Below, piece by piece: positions 21,070 through 27,516 of a stretch of 27,516 nucleotides of DNA. Source of the DNA: a virus. The DNA lies in IMG/VR virus record IMGVR_UViG_3300037852_000054, positions 1 through 27,516 of that record, one strand, 5' to 3'. The position numbers and the translations under genes are program-made. Position 1 is the first letter of the stretch. Every line of letters begins with the position of its first letter. The notes under the pieces were generated by a model that was not told the origin of the DNA, did not search any database, and worked only from the letters and a program-made list of their open reading frames with translations.

Positions 21070-24000
21070 GCGGCTTATTCAGCAGGCCGGCGTCGGCGAC
21101 CCCCGAAGTCTACGTTGGCATGCAGGTGTCGGGAAGTCTGCAGGGCCAGGTCATACCCTACGTGACCGGCCGCACCCGCATCAGCTCTAATCTGGTCTGG
21201 TATGGAAATTTTCAGTCGCATGGATCTGGCGGCAGCAGCAAGGGCGGCGGCGGAGCCCCCACGAGTTACACCTACACGGCAGCATTCATCGCGGCCCTGT
21301 GCCTAGGTCCCATCAAGGGAATTTTCACCGTCTATCACGATCGCTCGCTGGTGACTCTGACCTATGAGGATCTCTCGTACGCTCTAGGCACGACCGGTCA
21401 GCCCATATGGGCCGGTTATCCGAACGGGACGCCTGCTATCCAGCAGATTCCGTATTCGAACATCGCCTATGTCGCCTGCCCCAACTACAACTTCGGCGGC
21501 TCGGCCTCGATGCCGAATCTCACCTATGAAGTCGAAGGCGGTGTGGGCGGCTATTCGGATGCGAACGGAATTTTAGATGCGGACATTTCCGCCGTCATTG
21601 TCGATTACCTGACGAATCCGATAACTGGCGCAGGATTCATCGGCACGATAGATATGCCGTCGCTGCAGGGGCCAACGAACACGTTCCAGGCCTACTGCAT
21701 GTCGCTCGGGCTCATGGTCTCGAACTACGAGAACAATCAGCGCGCCGCGACCGATTTCATGAAAGAGATCATGCAGGTCGCAAACAGCGACTTCGTGCTC
21801 TCTTGCGGAACGCTGCGGGTGGTGCCTTATGCGGATGTGCCGGTGTCTGGCACGACGGCCGACGGGCAAAGCTGGTCGTACGCACCGAAGCTGACGCCCA
21901 TTTACATTTTCAATGACGGCGATTATTGCCCGAAAGAGGGCGATGAGCCCGTGAAGCTCAAGCGCAAGGCGCTGAGTGATACCTACAACATAGTCAACAT
22001 CGAATTCCTCGATCGCTCCAATTACTACAATCCGTCGCCGGCGTCTGCCTCGGACAACTGGGACATCTCGATACGCGGGCCGCGCTGCATGGCGACGGTG
22101 ACGCTGCATGAGATCACGAGCGCGACGGTGGCCAAAACCGTCTCCCAGCTGATACTCAATTGGCAGCTCTACGAGCGCAATACCTATCAGTTTCGCGTGC
22201 GCGCGGACTACTGGCTGCTCGACCCGATGGATTACATTGGGATAAACGATTCCGGCCTCGGCATCGCGAATCAGGTGTGCCGCATCATTCAGATTGACGA
22301 TGATGAGGATAACTATCTCACCTTCACGGTGATGGAAGTCCCCGGCACCATCCGCAACACGCCGCAGTACAACTGGGATTCGGCTCAAGGGTATTTTTTG
22401 AACTTCGATGCGGCACCTGGCAATGTGCAGCCGCCGGCGATCTTCGTCATGCCGCCTGTCGCTGCGGCGATATCGGATGGCATCACCATCGGCATTGCCG
22501 TTTCAGCTCCGACGAGCGGAACATTTTGGGGTGGCTGCAACGTCTACGCATCGGTCGACGGGGGCAGCACTTACGGATATGTCGGTGTCATTGGCTTCGC
22601 GAATGGCGAGGCGCGCTATGGCACGCTCACAGCTCCAATAGCGGCACTCGCTGATCCGGATACGACATCGACGCTCGCGGTGGCGCTCTGGAACACGAGT
22701 CTGCAGCTTTCAACCACCGTCACGCCGGCCGACGCCGATGATTGTCAGACGCTGATACTCGTCGGCAGCGGAGCTACTGCCGAGGTCATGAGTTATGGCA
22801 ACGGAGCGCTGGTATCAGCCGGCAATTACGATTTGTCCTATCTGCGACGCGGGCTTTACGGCTCGCAGCCCCAGGCGCAGGCCTCCGGGGCGCTATTCGT
22901 GCGGCTCGACAGTTCAATATTCCAGATAGCTTTGGATCCTGGCAGCGCCGGTCAGCAGATATTCTTCAAGTTCTGTTCGTTCAATACGGTCGGTCGCAAT
23001 CTGCAGGAACTTTCAGCGGTCACAGGATACCCATACACGATACCGGCGGCGCTTCCGGTATCAGGCGGCAACATGTGGACCGTGCAGGGCACCAATGTCG
23101 GCGTGAATGCCAACGGCACGCAAATTTACAAAAGCGGCGGCGTCAATGCGTGGGACTCGGCCGCTTATTCTCCACAGCCATTTTTGAATGGATGCTTTAT
23201 CACCTGGACGGCGGCAGGGAGTCTGGCGGCCAGCCAGATGATCGGCCTGTCCTATAATCCGGCCGTTGTTGCAAGCTACACAACGCTTAACTTCGGCCTG
23301 GAGTTGAATGCCGGCGCTCTCGATATCTATGAATCTGGTGTTCAGATTATAGGTCCAGGCACCGGGGGCAGCTTTGGTGCTTACGCGATCGGAGACACGT
23401 TCGAAGTCCGCTACGACGGAGTGACGGTAAGATATTTTCAGAATGGCGCACTACTGCGCGCGACGCGCGCCGCCGGTCTTAAATTCTCTCCGAAGGTTTG
23501 CCTTTACAGCGCAACTTCCGTTGTCGGTGCTCTTTCCTACGGGCCATCGTCCGCGGTGAATCAGCCGACCGGCAGTTTGATCAACACGTATTCTTGGATC
23601 ATTGGGACACCCGGGAGTCAGGGTAACTTCATAGATGAGTCTGCACCTGGATTACCGTCGCGGATCGTACTAGCCGGCAGCGGTTCGGCACCCCTGGGGC
23701 CGTACGGGAATAGCGAAGCGATTTGGCAGGGGCAGGCGAGCACAGATTCGAATCCCTCTGGCGGATGGGAGAACCGCGGGGATCTGTATGGCTATGATCC
23801 GACGAAAACCTATCGCTCGATTGCCTGGTTCCAGTGGAACGGATTCGGTAACACGGCGCATCTTTATTTCGGTTGCGATCCTGCTACCACCAATAATCTT
23901 AACGGCACGAACAATCTCAATCCCTATTTCGTCGGAGGCCTTGCGTTTTCCGGCAATCTATCGCCTGGCAAGTGGTATCTAGCGGTCGGCTTCATTCACG

Positions 24001-25130
24001 GCGCCGGATATCCAGGGGCTGATTCAGGTCTGTCCGGTGTCTACGATCCTGTCAGCGGGAATCAGGTTTACGTCGGCACAGATTACGTCTCGATAGCGGG
24101 TGCGCCCTATCAGATGCATCGCGCCTTCAATTTCTACGATGGCAGCGATAGCCGCAGCATTGTCTGGATCGCGAAGCCACGATTTGAGGAAGTGAACGGT
24201 AACGAGCCGACGCTGCAGGCCATCATGGCCCCGGCCTCCGCGCTGCAGGGATTCGTCTCGACCGGCGAGGCGGTCATGACCGGCACGACAGTTTCCAAGC
24301 TGTCGGGCCCCTCCGCCTGGGACTCCTGCGCATACTCGGTGAACGGGTATGACGTGTGCCATATCGCCGGCAAGCCGATCGCTGGCCACTTCGAGATGCT
24401 AGGACTTTCGTCGCACCCCGCGCGTGGTAGTTCGTACACCAACGGTGATTATCTTTGGTATTACGGCAACGGCACTTGGTACATTTTTGAAAGTGGTGTC
24501 GATATCGGCAGCTATGGCCCGGCGCTCGCGACGGATCTTGTCGAGGTCCTCTGCGACGGGACGAACATCAATTATCTTCTGAATAAAGTAGTGATGCGCA
24601 CGGTGGCCGCCGCAGCGCTGCCGCTGTACGCCTTCATGCCGCTCGAGGACGTGGGAGGCGGTTGGAATTCTGTGGACTTTGGGCCGACGGGAATCACCGG
24701 CGTGATAGACACCACCGGCCTCGGCGCGAATGCGGCGACGAATACGTCGCAGGTGACTATCTCCGCTGTAAGCGTTCCTAATTCCAGTATCGGTGTAAAT
24801 ACCGCGATCGCCCAGGTTACGGTCGGGCCGTTTCCGGTGGCGTGTACGGTCGTGATAACCGCGTCCGGTCAATGGACCGGAGATCCGACGGTATCTGAGA
24901 GCGTCAATTTTTGGTTCTCGAAAGTCGGAAGCACCAGCCCCACCAATTTTGCGACAGTGCAGATCAGTGCGATTGCGGCCGCGACCGGAGTACTTGCACT
25001 CGAAGCGACCGATTCACTTGCCGCCAACACCACGCAAACCTATTACCTCGTCGGCGTAGGTTTGGGCTCGGTGGGCCATGGATGGACCGCGACGGCTGCA
25101 ATGCTGAAGGCGGAGGCGATCAAGAAATGA
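21066..25130 (+). CDS. Central tail hub/host-specificity protein (J-like) with duplicated binding module
   Basis: This 1354-residue protein caps the tail tip. The N-terminal 450 residues (VGMQVSGSLQGQVIPYVTGR, ALCLGPIKGIFTVYHDRSLV, YEVEGGVGGYSDANGILDAD, MKEIMQVANSDFVLSCGTLR, DEPVKLKRKALSDTYNIVNI) are the hub region of the phage-tail-3/GTA type. Residues about 670-825 and 1062-1208 are two diverged copies of one module, sharing AWDSxAYS, GLSxxP, SGV after YE or FE, and EVxxDGT/V. Between them is another beta-rich section with YDPTKTYRSIAWFQWNG and LYFGCD. The last 120 residues form a final beta-rich domain. The outer modules probably bind the host receptor. It overlaps the peptidase stop and the next gene as ATGA. 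Confidence 0.9.
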   Translation: MSGLFSRPASATPEVYVGMQVSGSLQGQVIPYVTGRTRISSNLVWYGNFQSHGSGGSSKGGGGAPTSYTYTAAFIAALCLGPIKGIFTVYHDRSLVTLTYEDLSYALGTTGQPIWAGYPNGTPAIQQIPYSNIAYVACPNYNFGGSASMPNLTYEVEGGVGGYSDANGILDADISAVIVDYLTNPITGAGFIGTIDMPSLQGPTNTFQAYCMSLGLMVSNYENNQRAATDFMKEIMQVANSDFVLSCGTLRVVPYADVPVSGTTADGQSWSYAPKLTPIYIFNDGDYCPKEGDEPVKLKRKALSDTYNIVNIEFLDRSNYYNPSPASASDNWDISIRGPRCMATVTLHEITSATVAKTVSQLILNWQLYERNTYQFRVRADYWLLDPMDYIGINDSGLGIANQVCRIIQIDDDEDNYLTFTVMEVPGTIRNTPQYNWDSAQGYFLNFDAAPGNVQPPAIFVMPPVAAAISDGITIGIAVSAPTSGTFWGGCNVYASVDGGSTYGYVGVIGFANGEARYGTLTAPIAALADPDTTSTLAVALWNTSLQLSTTVTPADADDCQTLILVGSGATAEVMSYGNGALVSAGNYDLSYLRRGLYGSQPQAQASGALFVRLDSSIFQIALDPGSAGQQIFFKFCSFNTVGRNLQELSAVTGYPYTIPAALPVSGGNMWTVQGTNVGVNANGTQIYKSGGVNAWDSAAYSPQPFLNGCFITWTAAGSLAASQMIGLSYNPAVVASYTTLNFGLELNAGALDIYESGVQIIGPGTGGSFGAYAIGDTFEVRYDGVTVRYFQNGALLRATRAAGLKFSPKVCLYSATSVVGALSYGPSSAVNQPTGSLINTYSWIIGTPGSQGNFIDESAPGLPSRIVLAGSGSAPLGPYGNSEAIWQGQASTDSNPSGGWENRGDLYGYDPTKTYRSIAWFQWNGFGNTAHLYFGCDPATTNNLNGTNNLNPYFVGGLAFSGNLSPGKWYLAVGFIHGAGYPGADSGLSGVYDPVSGNQVYVGTDYVSIAGAPYQMHRAFNFYDGSDSRSIVWIAKPRFEEVNGNEPTLQAIMAPASALQGFVSTGEAVMTGTTVSKLSGPSAWDSCAYSVNGYDVCHIAGKPIAGHFEMLGLSSHPARGSSYTNGDYLWYYGNGTWYIFESGVDIGSYGPALATDLVEVLCDGTNINYLLNKVVMRTVAAAALPLYAFMPLEDVGGGWNSVDFGPTGITGVIDTTGLGANAATNTSQVTISAVSVPNSSIGVNTAIAQVTVGPFPVACTVVITASGQWTGDPTVSESVNFWFSKVGSTSPTNFATVQISAIAAATGVLALEATDSLAANTTQTYYLVGVGLGSVGHGWTATAAMLKAEAIKK

Positions 25131-25552
25131 AAACATTTTCTTTTTACCACAAGGATTCCGGTGCGATTGCGCCGACCGTATTCTCGACCGACGATGACTC
25201 GCTGCAACATCTTGCGAACAACACGCCTCCCGATCACATCGCCATCGAAGGCAAATACGATCACTTGAGCAGCCGCTTTAACGTTGCGAATGGCGCAGTC
25301 GAGGACTACCAGCCGCCGGCGCCGTCAGCCGATCACGAATGGAATGCAGCGACGAAACGCTGGCAATTCAAATCAGAGATAGCCGCGAAGATTGAAGCAC
25401 GCCGCGCGGCGCTCGCGGAAATCGTGCGCCTCGAGGATCGATCACTGCGCTGCATGCGCGAGATGCTGCTGGGCGACACGATGGCAGTGACTCGGCTGAA
25501 GTCTATCGACGATGAAATAAAAAAGGCGCGCGCATTTTTGAGGTCAGTATGA
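25127..25552 (+). CDS. Probable tail fibre accessory/assembly protein
   Basis: This is a 141-residue protein directly after the central hub. The first half (MKTFSFYHKDSGAIAPTVFS, DHIAIEGKYDHLSSRF, VEDYQPPAPSADHEWN, TKRWQF) resembles phage tail-fibre accessory proteins with a PPxPxxxHxW linker. The C-terminal half is helical (IEARRAALAEIVRLEDRSLR, LKSIDDEIKKARAFL) and could form a coiled coil. It starts ATGA-overlapped with the hub. Fibre chaperone or short fibre component are both possible. Confidence 0.6.
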   Translation: MKTFSFYHKDSGAIAPTVFSTDDDSLQHLANNTPPDHIAIEGKYDHLSSRFNVANGAVEDYQPPAPSADHEWNAATKRWQFKSEIAAKIEARRAALAEIVRLEDRSLRCMREMLLGDTMAVTRLKSIDDEIKKARAFLRSV

Positions 25553-25553
25553 A

Positions 25554-25730
25554 ATGTTGCTTCTAATGAGCTCACCGGCGCCCCCTGCGCCGCCCCCGTT
25601 GCCTTCGCCGCCCGCGAGCGCAGGTCAGATCACGGTCACGATGGTCATGACCGATGCCCAGGGCAACAGCTCAGTAGTCGGAACAATCGTCCTGCCGTTG
25701 TCGGCAATTCCTAAGTCAATTACGCAGTAG
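25554..25730 (+). CDS. Small Pro-rich protein, unknown
   Basis: This is a 58-residue ORF starting MLLLMSSPAPPAPPPLPSPP, followed by a beta-like QITVTMVMTDAQGNSSVVGT and ending KSITQ. GAGG at 25540-25543 lies ten bases before the first ATG; a second in-frame ATG is at 25566. It fills the gap between two forward genes almost exactly, and its stop overlaps the ribosome site of the next gene. These facts support it, but there is no recognisable family. Confidence 0.5.
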   Translation: MLLLMSSPAPPAPPPLPSPPASAGQITVTMVMTDAQGNSSVVGTIVLPLSAIPKSITQ

Positions 25731-25739
25731 GAGAAAATC

Positions 25740-26855
25740 GTGGCAGGTAAAACAGGCACTGGATATACAGCCGGCGCGGGCACTGAGATTGCCGTTTGGC
25801 TGGACAACGAGACGGAAGTCCATCAACTCACTGTGATGGAGTTTCTGCCATCGAGCAGCGGTACGGCCGATCCCACAATGGTCAGTCCGCAGAATCCATT
25901 GCCGGTAGTGGTCGAAAGTGAGGCGTCAAACATGGCGCTCGAGACCGGCGGCAATCTGGCATCAATTGCGACCTCGAGCACCACCATCGCCACCGACATT
26001 GCGGCGGTTGAGACCTCCACTGCAACGACGGCGACCGCAATGGGCGCGGCTGGCACCGGCATCTCCCAGCCCACCGGCGGTAGCGGCATCATCGGATTCC
26101 TGTCCGGCATTTTCAAGGCGCTCGTCGGCGGCGTGCTGGCGGTATACAACTCAACGCCACCGACGCTGACGAATGGCCAGGTCAACGCGATGCAGCTCGA
26201 CTCAGCCGGCAATTTGCTGGTGAATATCAAGGCTGGCGCCGCGGCCGGCGGCACATCGATTGCTGACGGCTCTACCTTTACCACCGGCACGACGCCTGAG
26301 ACGCCGGTGGGCATGCTCGTGGCTTCGACTGCTCCGACCTACACAGCCGGCAAGGTGAATGCGCCGACGCTCGATACGTCCGGTAATCAGTTTGTGAATG
26401 TGGCCGCCGGCGGCGTCCAGGCGGGTACCGCCGGCACGCCATCAGCGGACGTTGTGACGGTTCAAGGCGCGAGCAACATGACGCCGATTCAAGTCGCCTC
26501 ACTCGCGAGCGGCGGAGCGAGCTACAACAATGCGATCGCGCCGGCGACCCCGGCGGTTACGAGCGTGAAAGGAGCGGCGGGGACAGTTCTCGGCATCCGA
26601 TGTTTCAATCTGCTATCGACCCCGGTGTATTTGAAGATGTTCGATATCAGCGGCGCGATTGGCTTAGGCACGAGCAATGCCAACTATCAGTTCATGATTC
26701 CTGGAAATACCGGCGGCGCTGGATTTGTCGTCCCAATGCCGGAAGGACGTGCACACGCAAACTCGATCAAGTACGCGGTCACTGGCGGCATCGCAGTGAA
26801 TGACGACACTTCGATAACGGCGAGCTCGGTGATTGTCGATATCTCCTACAATTAA
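25740..26855 (+). CDS. Phage tail/virion protein with internal repeats, unknown receptor role
   Basis: This is a 371-residue protein starting at a GTG with AGGAGA seven bases upstream. It is Ala/Gly/Thr-rich. A hydrophobic stretch (GIIGFLSGIFKALVGGVLAV) lies near residue 118. Two repeats spaced 58 residues apart read STPPTLTNGQVNAMQLDSAG (from 138) and STAPTYTAGKVNAPTLDTSG (from 196). The C-terminal 110 residues (GTVLGIRCFNLLSTPVYLKM, FMIPGNTGGAGFVVPMPEGR, SSVIVDISYN) look like a compact beta-domain seen at the end of various phage virion proteins. The place after the hub suggests a tail tip or fibre part; this is inference. Confidence 0.55.
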   Translation: MAGKTGTGYTAGAGTEIAVWLDNETEVHQLTVMEFLPSSSGTADPTMVSPQNPLPVVVESEASNMALETGGNLASIATSSTTIATDIAAVETSTATTATAMGAAGTGISQPTGGSGIIGFLSGIFKALVGGVLAVYNSTPPTLTNGQVNAMQLDSAGNLLVNIKAGAAAGGTSIADGSTFTTGTTPETPVGMLVASTAPTYTAGKVNAPTLDTSGNQFVNVAAGGVQAGTAGTPSADVVTVQGASNMTPIQVASLASGGASYNNAIAPATPAVTSVKGAAGTVLGIRCFNLLSTPVYLKMFDISGAIGLGTSNANYQFMIPGNTGGAGFVVPMPEGRAHANSIKYAVTGGIAVNDDTSITASSVIVDISYN

Positions 26856-26867
26856 GAGGATCGGCAA

Positions 26868-27516
26868 ATGGCGCATCGTTTAATCGTTCGCAAGCATCCG
26901 CAGGGCACAGTGCATCCGCCCGCACCTTCGCAACAACTGAAGTTTGTACCGGGGCACTGGTACATGACTGAGAACTGCGAGTTCGGCACCAACACTGGAA
27001 GCGGTGGGCCGAATCAGATGACCACGGAGGTTGCCGCTGTAAAAGCGAGTCCTGCGATGGTGGCGTACATACCGTGTATGCACGCGAAGAATACGGAGGA
27101 TTACACGCAGACGACAAATCTCGCATTGACGCTTGCTGCTGGGGCAACGGGTGCGGCGCTACAGAACGCCATTAATATGCAGTATCCAGGCTTCGCGACC
27201 TGGGAAAGTTGGTTCTACTATTTGCAATCTCAGTTCCCGACAACGGGAATGTACACCGGACTGATCATAAATTTCGTCGGTCTAAATACAGCTATCACGC
27301 AGTCACAGCTAACCGGTGGCACCACCTGGGCCGGCATTATCCCGAAGGATCTTTTGCAGTGTGGTGGCTCGATCACGGTTCCAAATGTCTACGGCTCTAC
27401 TGCAACCACCACTTATCCCGTCGCGCCAATCTACTCTGGCTCAAGTTATTACGGTATGGGATTCTGCTCCTTCACCGGGCAGCCGGCGTGGGTGTCAGGA
27501 AACTCGTATGCGCTGA
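26868..27516 (+). CDS. Partial unknown protein, probable tail/fibre gene, cut by window end
   Basis: An ATG at 26868, with AAGAGGA about eight bases upstream and 12 bases after the previous stop, opens a frame that runs off the window without a stop (216 codons visible). The product begins MAHRLIVRKHPQGTVHPPAP, then FVPGHWYMTENCEFGTNT, MVAYIPCMHAKNTEDY, NMQYPGFATWESWFYYLQ and TGGTTWAGIIPKDLL. It is rich in aromatic residues, Gly and Thr. I do not recognise a family; an enzyme-like or adhesin domain at the tail tip are both possible. Other short ORFs in this stretch are out-of-frame shadows. Confidence 0.6.
   Translation, partial: MAHRLIVRKHPQGTVHPPAPSQQLKFVPGHWYMTENCEFGTNTGSGGPNQMTTEVAAVKASPAMVAYIPCMHAKNTEDYTQTTNLALTLAAGATGAALQNAINMQYPGFATWESWFYYLQSQFPTTGMYTGLIINFVGLNTAITQSQLTGGTTWAGIIPKDLLQCGGSITVPNVYGSTATTTYPVAPIYSGSSYYGMGFCSFTGQPAWVSGNSYAL

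Noticed and set aside
21573-22388. Minus-strand ORF of 271 codons opposite the central hub gene
   Set aside because: It is Arg/His/Val-rich, inside an unmistakable forward coding region, with no start signal.
27316-27516. Forward ORF of 66 codons at the window end
   Set aside because: It is out of frame with the ATG at 26868, which has a ribosome site and an uninterrupted frame to the edge.
1-27516. CRISPR arrays, tRNA genes, insertion sequences and attachment sites
   Set aside because: I saw no regularly spaced repeats, cloverleaf-like runs, transposase frames or integrase, so none can be supported.

Overview
The window is one continuous block of late (virion) genes from a long-tailed, siphovirus-type phage or prophage. 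It reads almost entirely left to right, from packaging through head, connector, tail tube and tail tip to receptor-binding proteins. I see no integrase, repressor, replication, lysis, tRNA or recognisable host gene, so free phage and prophage cannot be told apart. Strong GGAG/GAGG ribosome sites, fairly high GC by eye and the protein families suggest a Gram-negative host, probably Pseudomonadota. This is inference, and no host genus can be named.

Layout. 51-2071: small and large terminase. 2068-2358: a 96-residue protein with a twin-arginine export signal. 2355-3343: a two-gene cassette on the minus strand (unknown 223-residue protein, then HNH endonuclease), with a tandem 13-bp dyad upstream of it at 3367-3398. 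3427-5024: small two-helix membrane protein and portal. 5021-5805: two unknown small genes, the second coiled-coil. 5802-7694: HK97-type prohead protease fused to a long scaffold-like C-terminal part that has internal ribosome sites. 7797-9164: major capsid protein. 9234-10016: zinc-finger HNH protein between two hairpins. 10170-11877: three probable virion surface proteins. 11879-14785: head-tail connector, gp10-like protein, a ParB-like protein, and a probable tail terminator. 14804-16414: tail tube protein and G/GT-type tail chaperones with a probable -1 frameshift. 16453-18990: tape measure. 18990-25130: DUF2460 distal tail protein, DUF2163/BR0599 Fe-S-type hub, NlpC/P60 peptidase and a 1354-residue central hub, in the order seen in the Rhodobacter gene transfer agent and parallel to lambda M-L-K-I-J. 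25127-27516: a probable fibre accessory protein, a Pro-rich 58-residue ORF, a repeat-containing tail protein and a gene cut by the window end.

Most genes abut or overlap as ATGA, GTGA, TGATG or TAATG, which implies long coupled transcripts. Gaps larger than about 50 bp usually hold a strong hairpin, often with a T-tract, just before the next ribosome site.

The most unusual observations are these. (1) The exported 96-residue protein carries two segments of the tape measure C-terminus in swapped order. (2) The minus-strand 223-residue protein begins with a segment closely resembling the N-terminal (delta/scaffold) segment of this phage's own capsid protein. (3) A ParB-like DNA-binding protein sits inside the connector genes. 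(4) A tandem 13-bp dyad lies where the minus-strand cassette would be controlled. Together, 1 and 2 raise the possibility that the region between terminase and portal encodes mimics of the phage's own virion parts, for example for superinfection exclusion. That is a hypothesis, not something the sequence proves.
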